Shown: piece by piece, positions 25,506 through 33,163 of the stretch
How positions within the stretch are numbered: the stretch's first letter is position 1
Layout of the letters: the number at the start of each line of letters is the position of its first letter
Assembly (NCBI RefSeq): GCF_958304185.1
Contig: NZ_OY284433.1
Location: 1-64,000, forward strand
Origin: an uncultured Erythrobacter sp.
GTDB taxonomy: Bacteria; Pseudomonadota; Alphaproteobacteria; Sphingomonadales; Sphingomonadaceae
Direction: 5' to 3'
Length of the DNA: 64,000 nucleotides
Notes under the pieces: model-generated
Told to the model about the DNA's origin: nothing
The model's database searches: none
Seen by the model: only the letters and a program-made list of their open reading frames with translations
Made by a program: the position numbers and the translations under genes

Positions 25506-26518
25506 TTGGACGTCTCTCGCGCGTCAATGCGTTTCATCCAGTCGCGGTAGATCGCTTCGGACACCTCGGGCCGTTCCGAGATGAAAGCGTGGCTACCACC
25601 GGGAACAACCGCCAGTTCAGCGCCGGGGGTCAGGGCGAGGAAATCCTGCACCGTGTCGATCCGTGCCTCGTCATACTGGCCGACAACGAACAGGATCCGC
25701 TTGCCATCGACGCGGTGCAGCAACCCGCTGGCATCATAGCTCGCCAGCGAGCCGGAGGCGCGGAATTCGGTTGGCCCCCACATGGCGTTGTAGACCGTGG
25801 CGTTGAAGCCCTTGCCGCCATAGCGCGCGCGGTAGGCGAGCGCTTCGAGTGAGGGGGCGGGGCGGTCAGCGCGGCCATTATAGGCGGCGTAGAAGGCGGC
25901 GGTGGCAGGCTCGCAGACTTCGGCAGCGGGCGGGGTGGGGCCTTCGCACGCGCGGATCGCGGCGGCGACATCATCGGGCAGGTCGCGGATCAACAGATTG
26001 GTGCCGGTGATCCAGTGCGAGGTCGACAGGAAGGTGCCGCTCAGCACCGCCGATGCGGTGTGCTCGGGATAGGCTGCGGCATATTCGAGCGCGAGGGCCG
26101 AGCCCCAGCTGTGGCCGATGACGTGCCAGCGGTCGACGCCCAGTTCCTTGCGGATCGCCTCAAGCTCGGCAACGAAGCGTTCGGGCCGCCAGTTCGCAGG
26201 GTTCTCGGGCCGGTCGGACATACCGCTGTCGAGCTGGTCGTAGAGGATCACCGGCCGCTGATCGGCAAGGCTGAGAAGGCCGCCGAAGTTCACATGGGTG
26301 CCGCCCGGGCCGCCGTGGATGATGATGACTGGGGTCGCGCCCTCACCGATGGTGCCATTGACCCGCGCCCAGACCTTGCCGCCTTCCACCGCGATGCGGT
26401 GTTCTGAGGTCGCGACCGACCAATCGGCGGCGGGATCGGTCGGGAGGGGGGCGTCCTTCGCCTGTACGGCGAGCGGCAGGAATGCAAGGACGGCGGCTAC
26501 CAATGGCTTCAGCATCAT
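25502..26518 (-). CDS. Secreted alpha/beta hydrolase of the proline iminopeptidase (S33) type
   Basis: A 338-residue protein starting MMLKPLVAAVLAFLPLAVQA, a signal peptide with cleavage expected near residue 20. The oxyanion motif HGGPGG (residues 68-73), YDQLDSGMSD, and the nucleophile motif GHSWGSAL (Ser137) are those of prolyl aminopeptidases; the catalytic Asp (VVGQYDEARID) and His (GGSHAFISE) follow. It probably releases N-terminal residues from peptides in the periplasm, but related esterases look alike. ATG 26518 overlaps the stop of the small membrane protein gene (ATGA type); a 98-residue upstream extension is a shadow of that gene. Confidence 0.85.
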   Translation of the reverse strand: MMLKPLVAAVLAFLPLAVQAKDAPLPTDPAADWSVATSEHRIAVEGGKVWARVNGTIGEGATPVIIIHGGPGGTHVNFGGLLSLADQRPVILYDQLDSGMSDRPENPANWRPERFVAELEAIRKELGVDRWHVIGHSWGSALALEYAAAYPEHTASAVLSGTFLSTSHWITGTNLLIRDLPDDVAAAIRACEGPTPPAAEVCEPATAAFYAAYNGRADRPAPSLEALAYRARYGGKGFNATVYNAMWGPTEFRASGSLASYDASGLLHRVDGKRILFVVGQYDEARIDTVQDFLALTPGAELAVVPGGSHAFISERPEVSEAIYRDWMKRIDARETSK

Positions 26519-26784
26519 GACTTTTCCCTCTCGATGGTGCGTCCCTGCCAAGCCCGGACCAGCCCGAAAATGGCAATCGCCGCCCAGAAGCCTTCGAGCA
26601 CCAGGCTCGCCCAATTGGTGTGGTAGATCAAGGATACCGTGAGCAGCGCGGCGCCCATCAGGTTGGTGCCGTGGAGCACGAAAGGATTGGTCGCCTTGGC
26701 TAGCGTGAGGTAGGCGTAGGCGCCGATGATGCAGGCCGTGCCGCACAGGCCGATGATGCTCGGCCAGTCGAGCGGGGTGGTCAT
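26515..26784 (-). CDS. Small inner-membrane protein of the CBU_0592-like family
   Basis: An 89-residue protein with three predicted transmembrane helices: SIIGLCGTACIIGAYAYLTL, NLMGAALLTVSLIYHT and LVLEGFWAAIAIFGLVRAW. This pattern, with the NPFVLHGTNLMGA loop, matches the CBU_0592-like membrane domain of unknown function. It is translationally coupled to the downstream hydrolase. A double-hairpin repeat lies upstream, between it and aroA, so it may form a separate unit from aroA. Confidence 0.72.
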   Translation of the reverse strand: MTTPLDWPSIIGLCGTACIIGAYAYLTLAKATNPFVLHGTNLMGAALLTVSLIYHTNWASLVLEGFWAAIAIFGLVRAWQGRTIEREKS

Positions 26785-26806
26785 GCGCAGGCACCCATTC
26801 CTTCAT

Positions 26807-26894
26807 CGTCACCCTGAACTTGTTTCAGGGTCCATTTGTCGGTTGGTTCGGAGCCCCGATGATCCATGGATGCTGAAACAAGTTCAGCATGACG
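26807..26894. repeat. Double-hairpin palindromic repeat, copy 2
   Basis: Same unit as 10180-10271 in the opposite orientation: ACCCTGAA/TTCAGGGT (26811-26831) comes first and ATGCTGAA/TTCAGCAT (26870-26890) second, bounded by CGTC and GACG. It fills most of the gap between aroA and the small membrane protein gene, leaving little more than ten bases on the aroA side. Confidence 0.88.
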
Positions 26895-26905
26895 AATGAG
26901 CGCAA

Positions 26906-28225
26906 TCATCGCGCCGCGGCCTCGTCCAGCAAGCCCATGAAGGTCGGGAAGCTGGTGTTGATCGGTGCGGTGTCGTCCACCATCACGCCGTCGCGGCTGA
27001 CCAACCCCGCCACCGCCATGCTCATGGCGATGCGGTGGTCGAGCATGGTCTTGACCTGCCCGTTGGCGCTGCCCCGCAGCGGTTCGCCGCCGGTGCCGTT
27101 GATGGTGAGGCCGTCCTCGTGCTCCTCGACCCGAGCGCCCACGCTGGTGAGCGCGGCGGCCATTGTGGCAAGCCGGTCGCTTTCTTTGACGCGCAGTTCG
27201 TCGAGCCCGCTGGTGCGGGTGGTGCCCTTGGCCAGGGCCGCGGCGACGAACAGCACGGGGAATTCGTCGATCATACTGGGCGCAATCGCCGGATCGACAT
27301 CCACGCCGGTCAGCTGCGCATGACGCACGCGCAAATCCGCGACCGGCTCGCCGCCAACGTCGCGGGGGTTCACCTCCTCGATATCCGCGCCCATCTGGCG
27401 CAGCACAGCAAGTAACCCCGCGCGGGTCGGGTTGAGGCCGACGTTGCGGATGGTGAGGTCGCTGCCCGGCACTATGCTCGCCGCGACCATGAAAAACGCC
27501 GCGGAGGAGGGATCGCCGGGGACGGTCACATCCATCGGCTTCAGGTCGGCCTCGCCGTGGATCGCGATGACGGTCTCGCCGTTCTCCTCCCCCACTTCCA
27601 GCTTTGCGCCGAAGCCGGTCAGCATCCGCTCGGTGTGATCGCGGGTGGGGACAGGCTCGATCACGCGGGTGATGCCGGGGGTGTTGAGGCCCGCGAGCAG
27701 CACCGCACTTTTGACCTGCGCGCTCGCCACCGGGAGCCGGTAGGTGATCGGGACGGCGGGGGACGCGCCGCGCAGCATCAGCGGCAAAGTGCCGCCGGCC
27801 GAGGCTTCGATCCCCGCGCCCATCATCGCCAGCGGGTCGATCACGCGTTTCATCGGGCGGCCTGACAGGCTCGCATCACCCACGAAGGTCGCGGTAATGG
27901 CGTGGCTGGCGACCAGTCCCATCAGCAGCCGGGTTGAGGTGCCGGAATTGCCCATGTCGAGCGCGGTCTTGGGTTCCAGCAGGCTGCCGACGCCGACGCC
28001 GTCCACCGTCCAGGTGCCGTCGTCATTGCGGGCAATCTGCGCGCCGAAGGCCCGCATCGCAGCGGCTGTGGCCAGCACGTCCTCGCCTTCAAGCAGGCCG
28101 GTGATGGTGCTGCGGCCCACCGCGAGCCCGGCAAACATCAGCGATCGGTGGCTGATCGACTTGTCGCCGGGGACGCTGATTGCGCCAGTGAGCGGGCCGA
28201 GGGCTGAGAAACGGTGGCTGGTCAT
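26906..28225 (-). CDS. aroA: 3-phosphoshikimate 1-carboxyvinyltransferase (EPSP synthase)
   Basis: A 439-residue shikimate-pathway enzyme joining PEP and shikimate 3-phosphate. Family features include the N-terminal SVPGDKSISHRSLMFAGLA, the LDMGNSGTSTRLLMGL loop, SLSGRPMKRVIDPLAMMGA, and the C-terminal ELRVKESDRL and DHRIAMSMAVAG motifs. The PEP-binding loop is MGNSGTSTR with Ala-lacking spacing, seen in the class II-like (glyphosate-tolerant type) enzymes; tolerance is not demonstrated. I set the start at ATG 28225 (MTSHRFSALGPL); the open frame continues far upstream but only as antisense of TIGR02300. Confidence 0.95.
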   Translation of the reverse strand: MTSHRFSALGPLTGAISVPGDKSISHRSLMFAGLAVGRSTITGLLEGEDVLATAAAMRAFGAQIARNDDGTWTVDGVGVGSLLEPKTALDMGNSGTSTRLLMGLVASHAITATFVGDASLSGRPMKRVIDPLAMMGAGIEASAGGTLPLMLRGASPAVPITYRLPVASAQVKSAVLLAGLNTPGITRVIEPVPTRDHTERMLTGFGAKLEVGEENGETVIAIHGEADLKPMDVTVPGDPSSAAFFMVAASIVPGSDLTIRNVGLNPTRAGLLAVLRQMGADIEEVNPRDVGGEPVADLRVRHAQLTGVDVDPAIAPSMIDEFPVLFVAAALAKGTTRTSGLDELRVKESDRLATMAAALTSVGARVEEHEDGLTINGTGGEPLRGSANGQVKTMLDHRIAMSMAVAGLVSRDGVMVDDTAPINTSFPTFMGLLDEAAAR

Positions 28226-28291
28226 GAGGCGGCGGTCTTTGACAGCGCCCCGCGCTTCTGGCAAGGCGCGCCGCGCATCGGGCCCGACCCG

Positions 28292-28329
28292 TTGATTCAA
28301 GGCGCTCGATACGAAGGCCCTTGAATCAA
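28292..28329. promoter_or_regulatory. Perfect 11-bp inverted repeat with two GANTC sites, between aroA and TIGR02300
   Basis: TTGATTCAAGG (28292-28302) and CCTTGAATCAA (28319-28329) are perfect inverted copies with 16 bases between. Each arm holds a GANTC sequence, the target of the cell-cycle methylase CcrM in alphaproteobacteria. The repeat lies 95 bases before the TIGR02300 start and 67 before the aroA start. It could be an operator or a hairpin in the 5' leader; I cannot decide which. Confidence 0.5.
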
Positions 28330-28423
28330 GTCTGGCCGGAACCCACAATTCTCGTGCAATCCCGCGAATTCGCACCTGCGCTTCGCCCGCCCTGTTTCGG
28401 GGCGGCCAGTTTGAGGAATACAG

Positions 28424-28765
28424 ATGGCAAAGCCCGAATGGGGTACCAAGCGTACCTGCCCCAAGTGCGCGGAGCGCTTCTACGATCTCGGCAAGGAAGA
28501 CCCGGTCACCTGCATCGAATGCGGTGAGACATGGTCGCCGGAGCCGGTGCTCAAGTCTAAGCAGCCGATTCCCTTCGAGGAAGTCGAAAAGAAGAAGGAT
28601 GTCGATGCTGACGCCGATCTCGGCGGTGATGACGATATCGATGATCTGGAAGACATCGAGGACATCGACGAGGACGGCGATTCGCCCGACAATGATGTTG
28701 ACCTCGGCGGTGACGATGATCTGGGCGTTGCCACCACGGGCGACGACGAAGATCACGAGAATTGA
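28424..28765 (+). CDS. TIGR02300-family protein with N-terminal zinc ribbon and acidic tail
   Basis: A 113-residue protein found mainly in alphaproteobacteria. The N-terminus MAKPEWGTKRTCPKCAERFYDL holds a four-cysteine zinc ribbon (C12, C15, C30, C33), and the FYDL sequence names the FYDLN-acid domain family. Residues 58-113 are extremely acidic (Asp-rich, with repeated DLGGDDD). The role is unknown; the acidic tail suggests protein or nucleic-acid mimicry. A structured repeat follows immediately after the stop, and tRNA-Ala and ffh lie downstream. Confidence 0.92.
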   Translation: MAKPEWGTKRTCPKCAERFYDLGKEDPVTCIECGETWSPEPVLKSKQPIPFEEVEKKKDVDADADLGGDDDIDDLEDIEDIDEDGDSPDNDVDLGGDDDLGVATTGDDEDHEN

Positions 28766-28766
28766 T

Positions 28767-28877
28767 GGTCCGCACCCCGTCCGGGGTGCGGAATCCTCGC
28801 TCATGCGACCTCGCGGTCGCATCGCTGCGGGCGGCCGGTCGGCCTTGCGGTTGCTGCGCAACCGTTTGACGGACCAA
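28767..28877 (+). repeat. Structured multi-hairpin element with covarying stems, copy 2 (after TIGR02300)
   Basis: It starts just after the TIGR02300 stop. Hairpin A is TCCGCACCCC/GGGGTGCGGA (28769-28792), hairpin B ATGCGACC/GGTCGCAT (28803-28822), then the 25-nt core (28825-28849) shared with copy 1, then hairpin C CGGTTGC-TGC-GCAACCG (28848-28864). GGTCC near 28767 can close with GGACC at 28871-28875. The core's GGCC-GGTC-GGCC can itself form a small hairpin. Compared with 22664-22776, hairpin arms differ in sequence yet remain complementary, and hairpin C keeps both its length and its TGC loop. Confidence 0.75.
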
Positions 28878-28931
28878 ACACCGATTTGGCGATTATCGCG
28901 CTGGATCATTCAAAATACGCTTGCCAAGGGA

Positions 28932-28957
28932 AGGCGGCCCCACTAATGGCCGCCTCC
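28932..28957 (+). terminator. Hairpin before tRNA-Ala, possible terminator
   Basis: AGGCGGCC (28932-28939) and GGCCGCCT (28948-28955) enclose an 8-base loop. It lies between the structured repeat and the tRNA gene. There is no T-run directly after it, so termination efficiency is doubtful. Confidence 0.45.
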
Positions 28958-28999
28958 CGCAAGCAGGGCACTTTGCCTTGCTCGCATGATGACTGGCTC

Positions 29000-29075
29000 G
29001 GGGCCTTAGCTCAGCTGGGAGAGCGCAACACTGGCAGTGTTGAGGTCAGCGGTTCGATCCCGCTAGGCTCCACCA
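29000..29075 (+). tRNA. tRNA-Ala, anticodon GGC
   Basis: A complete 76-nt cloverleaf with an encoded CCA end. The acceptor stem is GGGGCCT with AGGCTCC, the D-stem GCTC/GAGC, and the T-arm AGCGG-TTCGATC-CCGCT. The anticodon arm CAACA-CTGGCAG-TGTTG puts GGC at positions 34-36, reading GCC (and GCU) alanine codons, which are heavily used in this GC-rich genome. It lies 132 bases before the ffh ATG. Confidence 0.97.
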
Positions 29076-29207
29076 GTCATCCTGATCAAAGTCGAAAGGC
29101 TCGCATCCCTCAGGGAGCACCTTCCGCAACGCTGGCCGACGAGGTTTCGTCCGCCGGCGTTTTTCGCATTTTTCGGGCGCTGCGGTGTCCGGCAGGAGAA
29201 GTTGGCG

Positions 29208-30683
29208 ATGTTCGACACGCTGTCCGACCGTCTTGGCGGGGTCTTTGACAAGCTCAAAGGCCGCGGCGCGCTGCGTGAGCAGGACGTGCGCGATGCCATG
29301 CGCGAAGTGCGGATCGCGCTGCTCGAAGCCGACGTTGCTCTGCCCGTTGCCCGCCGCTTCATTGATGCCGTCACCGAAAAGGCTGTGGGTCAGGACGTCC
29401 TCCGCTCGGTCACGCCGGGCCAGCAGGTCATCAAGATCGTCCATGACGAGCTGGTCGAGACGCTGGGCGGGATGGAGGTCGAAGGCCTCCGCCTCGATGC
29501 CAAGCCGCCGGTCGTGATCATGATGGTCGGCCTGCAAGGCTCGGGCAAGACGACGACCACCGCCAAGCTCGCCAAGCTGATCCGCGAACGTCACGGCAAG
29601 AAGGCGCTGATGGCCTCGCTCGACGTCAACCGTCCGGCGGCGCAGGAACAGCTGGCAATCCTCGGCACGCAGGTCGATGTCGCGACCCTGCCGATTGTGG
29701 CGGGCCAGCAGCCGGTCGACATTGCGCGGCGCGCGATGGAATCGGCGCGGCTCCAGAATTTTGACGTGCTGCTGCTGGACACCGCGGGCCGCCTGCATGT
29801 CGACGATGCGCTGATGGCCGAGATGAAGGCCGTCGCTGGCGTGTCGTCGCCCAATGAAGTGCTGCTGGTTGTCGACTCACTGACGGGTCAGGACGCGGTC
29901 AACGTCGCGCAGAACTTCACCAATGAAGTGCCGCTGACCGGCGTGGTGCTGACCCGCATGGACGGCGATGCGCGCGGCGGTGCGGCGCTTTCCATGCGTG
30001 CAGTCACCGGCAAGCCGATCAAGTTTGCCGGCACCGGCGAAAAGCTCGACGCGATCGAGCCGTTCCGCCCCGGCTCTGTCGCCGACCGTATTCTCGGCAT
30101 GGGCGACGTCGTCAGCCTGGTCGAACGCGCGGCGGCAACCATCAAGGAAGAGGACGCCGAAAAGCTCGCGCGCAACCTTGAGAAGGGCAAGTTCGACCTC
30201 GACGATCTCGCCATGCAACTGAAGCAGATGCGCAATATGGGCGGCCTCGGGATGCTGGCGGGCATGATGCCGGGCATGAAGAAGGCCAAGGCGGCGATGG
30301 CCAATTCCGGGATGGACGACAAGGTGCTCGTCCATATGGAAGCGATCATCGGATCGATGACCGCCAAGGAACGCGCCAATCCCGATCTGATGAACGCCAA
30401 GCGCAAGAAGCGCGTGGCAGCAGGCAGCGGCACCGATGTGCAGACGGTCAACAAGGTGCTGAAGATGCACCAGGAAATGGCCCGCGCCATGAAGCAGATC
30501 AAGAAGATGGGCGGCCTCAAGGGGCTGGCGGCCATGTTCGGCGGCGGCGGTGCTGGCGGTCCGATGGGCGGCATGGGGGGAATGGGCGGTGCAGGCGGTC
30601 TTCCCGGTCTTGGCGGCCCCGGGGGAATGGGTGGCATGGGCGGATTGCCCGGCCTCGGCGGCCCTCCGCGCGGAAAGAAATAA
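29208..30683 (+). CDS. ffh: Signal recognition particle protein Ffh
   Basis: A 491-residue SRP GTPase that binds signal sequences with 4.5S RNA and delivers ribosomes to FtsY. The N-domain is followed by the G-domain P-loop GLQGSGKTTT (from about residue 108), DTAGRLHVD and TRMDGDARGGAALS. The C-terminal M-domain is methionine-rich (MLAGMMPGMKKAKAAMANSGMD). The last 50 residues are a Gly/Met/Pro-rich tail of GGMGG type, longer than in E. coli but seen in relatives. ATG 29208 was chosen over TTG 29202. It opens the operon with rpsP and rimM. Confidence 0.96.
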   Translation: MFDTLSDRLGGVFDKLKGRGALREQDVRDAMREVRIALLEADVALPVARRFIDAVTEKAVGQDVLRSVTPGQQVIKIVHDELVETLGGMEVEGLRLDAKPPVVIMMVGLQGSGKTTTTAKLAKLIRERHGKKALMASLDVNRPAAQEQLAILGTQVDVATLPIVAGQQPVDIARRAMESARLQNFDVLLLDTAGRLHVDDALMAEMKAVAGVSSPNEVLLVVDSLTGQDAVNVAQNFTNEVPLTGVVLTRMDGDARGGAALSMRAVTGKPIKFAGTGEKLDAIEPFRPGSVADRILGMGDVVSLVERAAATIKEEDAEKLARNLEKGKFDLDDLAMQLKQMRNMGGLGMLAGMMPGMKKAKAAMANSGMDDKVLVHMEAIIGSMTAKERANPDLMNAKRKKRVAAGSGTDVQTVNKVLKMHQEMARAMKQIKKMGGLKGLAAMFGGGGAGGPMGGMGGMGGAGGLPGLGGPGGMGGMGGLPGLGGPPRGKK

Positions 30684-30744
30684 TTTCAGTTCAAGCGTTT
30701 AAGTTCAAAAATCAAACTCAATTCCAATCGAAAGGTAGCATTTC

Positions 30745-31269
30745 ATGTCCATTTCCATCCGGCTTTCGCGCGGCGGTGCCAAGAAGCGTCCCTATTACCG
30801 CATCGTTGTCGCCAACAGCCGCAGCCCGCGCGACGGCAAGTATCTCGAGCAGATCGGCACCTATAACCCGCTGCTCGCCAAGGACAGCGGTGAGCGCGTG
30901 AAGATCACCGAAGACCGCGCCCGTTACTGGCTCGGCGTTGGCGCGCAGCCGACCGACCGTGTTGCCCGCTTCCTCGATGCCGCTGGCATCCTTGAGCGTG
31001 CGGCCCGCGTGAACCCCAAGAAGGGTGAGCCCGGCGAAAAGGCCAAGGAGCGCGCTGAAGAGCGTGCTGCCAAGATCGCCGAAGCTGAAGAAGCTGCCCG
31101 CGCCGCTGAAGAAGAAGCCAAGGCCGCTGCTGCTGCCCCGGCTCCGGCTGCCGAAGAAGCGCCTGCTGAAGAAGCTGCCGCCGAAGAAGCGCCTGCCGCT
31201 GAAGAAGCCGCCGCTGAGGAAGCCCCGGCTGCTGAAGAAGCAGCGACCGAAGAACAGGCCGAAGGCTAA
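30745..31269 (+). CDS. rpsP: 30S ribosomal protein S16 with long Ala/Glu tail
   Basis: The first 85 or so residues are standard S16 ([26 protein letters not shown], then [21 protein letters not shown]). The product is 174 residues, about double E. coli S16, because of a C-terminal extension that is first Lys/Ala/Glu-rich and then a repetitive run of [10 protein letters not shown] units. Such tails occur in alphaproteobacterial S16 proteins and are thought to be disordered. The gene lies 61 bases after ffh and 6 before rimM, an arrangement conserved in bacteria. Confidence 0.96.
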   Translation: MSISIRLSRGGAKKRPYYRIVVANSRSPRDGKYLEQIGTYNPLLAKDSGERVKITEDRARYWLGVGAQPTDRVARFLDAAGILERAARVNPKKGEPGEKAKERAEERAAKIAEAEEAARAAEEEAKAAAAAPAPAAEEAPAEEAAAEEAPAAEEAAAEEAPAAEEAATEEQAEG

Positions 31270-31275
31270 GCTGAT

Positions 31276-31776
31276 ATGACGAAGCCCGTCACCCTCGCCG
31301 CCATCATCGGCGCGCATGGGGTGGCGGGCGAGGTCCGTCTGAAGCTGTTCGGGGAGGGCGCCCAGACGCTCTCCAGCCACAAGAGCTTCAATGACGGGGC
31401 GCTTACCCTGATCAAGGTGCGTGATGACGGGAAAGGCGGCGCAATCGCGCGGCTGGCCGAAAGCACCTCGCGCGGGGATGCTGAAAAGCTGCGCGGCACG
31501 GCGCTAACCGTCCCCCGTGACGCCTTGCCCCCCTTGGCTGAGGGCGAGTTCTACCATGCCGATCTGCTCGGGCTGCCGGTCGTCACCGACACCGGGGAGA
31601 GCGTCGGCTCTGTGCTTGCAATCGAGAATTTCGGCGCGACCGACATCATCGAAATTACCCGCGCCCCGGTGCCCGAAAAGGGGCCTAAGACTTTCATGGT
31701 GCCGATGATCCCCACCGCTGTGATCGAGTGGGATGAAGCAAGGCTTGTGATCGGAGCCGATTTCGTCGATTATTGA
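31276..31776 (+). CDS. rimM: Ribosome maturation factor RimM
   Basis: A 166-residue 30S assembly factor that binds S19 and helps the 30S head mature. The N-terminal RimM beta-barrel (VTLAAIIGAHGVAGEVRLKLFGE) is followed by a PRC-barrel (EFYHADLLGLPVVTDTGESVGSV, and MVPMIPTAVIEWDEARLVIGADFVDY at the end). Normal length and position after rpsP. In most relatives trmD comes next; here three unrelated genes intervene. Confidence 0.95.
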   Translation: MTKPVTLAAIIGAHGVAGEVRLKLFGEGAQTLSSHKSFNDGALTLIKVRDDGKGGAIARLAESTSRGDAEKLRGTALTVPRDALPPLAEGEFYHADLLGLPVVTDTGESVGSVLAIENFGATDIIEITRAPVPEKGPKTFMVPMIPTAVIEWDEARLVIGADFVDY

Positions 31777-31780
31777 TGGC

Positions 31781-32329
31781 GTGAGATCGCCTGACGACGA
31801 CGCTCTCTGGCAGCGCATCGCCGACCACCGGATCGGCCCTGCGGACGCATCGCTTACTTTCGCCGCTCGGCTTGCCCGCGAAAACCGCTGGAGCGAGATT
31901 CACGCCGACCGCGTAATCGGTGAGTACAAGCGCTTCTGCTATCTTGCGATGACCGCCGGGCACGAGGTCACCCCGTCTGATGCGGTGGATCAGGCCTGGC
32001 ACCTCCACCTCACCTACAGCCGCGACTATTGGGAGGTGTTCTGCCCCGCCGTGCTGGCGTCACCCTTGCACCACGGGCCCACGCAGGGCGGCGAAATCGA
32101 GCGGACGCGGTTCTACCGCCAATATGCCGATACGCTCGCCGCCTACGAGGCCGCCTTTGGCGCGCCGCCGCCTGCCGACATCTGGCCAGCGGCCAACAGG
32201 CGGTTTTCCGTCGATCCCAAAGGTGTTCGCGTTAACTTGTTCGATGATATTGTCCTCAAACGCCGGGTCGCTCTGGCGCTGAGCCTGATCGTCTTTCTGG
32301 CAGGCTTGATCGCGGGAAGGATGTTATAA
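31781..32329 (+). CDS. GRDP-like (glycine-rich domain protein, DUF1399-type) single-pass protein
   Basis: A 182-residue protein starting at GTG 31781, five bases after rimM. The N-terminal helical part has FAARLARENRWSEIHADRVIGEYKRFCYLA and the DQAWHLHLTYSRDYW motif, which are typical of the GRDP/DUF1399 family first described in plants. The C-terminus is one transmembrane helix (ALALSLIVFLAGLIAGRML). The last base overlaps the first of the next gene, a TIGR04222 protein, so the two are coupled. Role unknown; the pair looks like a functional unit. Confidence 0.7.
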   Translation: MRSPDDDALWQRIADHRIGPADASLTFAARLARENRWSEIHADRVIGEYKRFCYLAMTAGHEVTPSDAVDQAWHLHLTYSRDYWEVFCPAVLASPLHHGPTQGGEIERTRFYRQYADTLAAYEAAFGAPPPADIWPAANRRFSVDPKGVRVNLFDDIVLKRRVALALSLIVFLAGLIAGRML

Positions 32330-33141
32330 TGCAGCTGTTCTCGTCCTGGACGGGCAGCGATTTCTTGCTGTTTTACACGATGTTGCTTGGTCTTGCGACC
32401 TTCGCTGCATGGTGGCTGCCCGCGCATCTGCGCGAGCCGGGGCGGCAGGGCGAAACAGATGATCTTGAAAGCATCGCATTGCTGGCAGGTGGCCGCGAAC
32501 GCATGGCCGATTCGCTGATTGCCGATCTTTACGTGCGCGGCGCGCTGGTTCCGGCCGACAAGGGCAAGCTTCACGTGGCCGCGCGCGATCTCCCCGTCAG
32601 TCCGGGCGGCAAGGCGCTGCTGGCCATTGATGCTCCGGTGACGCTCAATGAAGCACGCCGCGCAATCCACATTCATGCCGACCGGGTCGCGGCCCGCCTG
32701 CGCCGCGCAGGCCTGCTGCTGCGCCCTGAAGAGCACAGCCGCTTGCGCTTGCTTTCGGTCGCGCCCTTTGCCGCGCTGTTCGCGCTTGGGCTCTATCGCC
32801 AGCGCGCCGGGAGCGCACTGGACGAGCCGACCGGGTTTCTGATTATGCTGCTGGGAGTGACGGTCGCACTGGCGGTGATCCGCTTCGCCAAGAGCGATCC
32901 GCGCACGGCGGCGGGCGTGGCAACCGTGCAGCAGATGCGCGCCCGTAACGACCGCTTTGCCCGCGCACCCCGGCCTGACGAGGCGGCGATGGCAGTGGCA
33001 TTGTTCGGCACCGGCGTTCTGGTCGGCACCCCGTGGGAGCCGGTTCACGCGATGCGCCAGAAGGATGGTGACGGTGGCGGTGCCGAAGGCAGCAGCGATG
33101 GCGGCTGCGGCGGCGGTGGCTGCGGCGGTTGCGGGGGCTGA
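32329..33141 (+). CDS. TIGR04222-type membrane protein with Cys/Gly-rich C-terminus
   Basis: A 270-residue protein. Helices are predicted near residues 12-32, 146-160 and 165-185, with a winged-helix-like middle (LESIALLAGGRERMADSLIADLYVRGALV). The C-terminal 25 residues are almost only Gly, Ser, Asp and Cys, ending CGGGGCGGCGG. This architecture matches the TIGR04222 family, whose tails of that type are distinctive and may bind metal or be processed. It is coupled to the GRDP-like gene. The biological role is not known. Confidence 0.72.
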   Translation: MQLFSSWTGSDFLLFYTMLLGLATFAAWWLPAHLREPGRQGETDDLESIALLAGGRERMADSLIADLYVRGALVPADKGKLHVAARDLPVSPGGKALLAIDAPVTLNEARRAIHIHADRVAARLRRAGLLLRPEEHSRLRLLSVAPFAALFALGLYRQRAGSALDEPTGFLIMLLGVTVALAVIRFAKSDPRTAAGVATVQQMRARNDRFARAPRPDEAAMAVALFGTGVLVGTPWEPVHAMRQKDGDGGGAEGSSDGGCGGGGCGGCGG

Positions 33142-33163
33142 TTTCCCGGCGTAAGCGGCGGGG

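Noticed and set aside
28886-29248. Plus-strand open frame across tRNA-Ala
   Set aside because: It reads straight through the tRNA gene and has no ribosome site or protein features.
31130-31260. Regularly repeating GAAGAAGC units, CRISPR-like at first glance
   Set aside because: They are in-frame codons of the S16 Ala/Glu tail, with no spacers and no cas genes.
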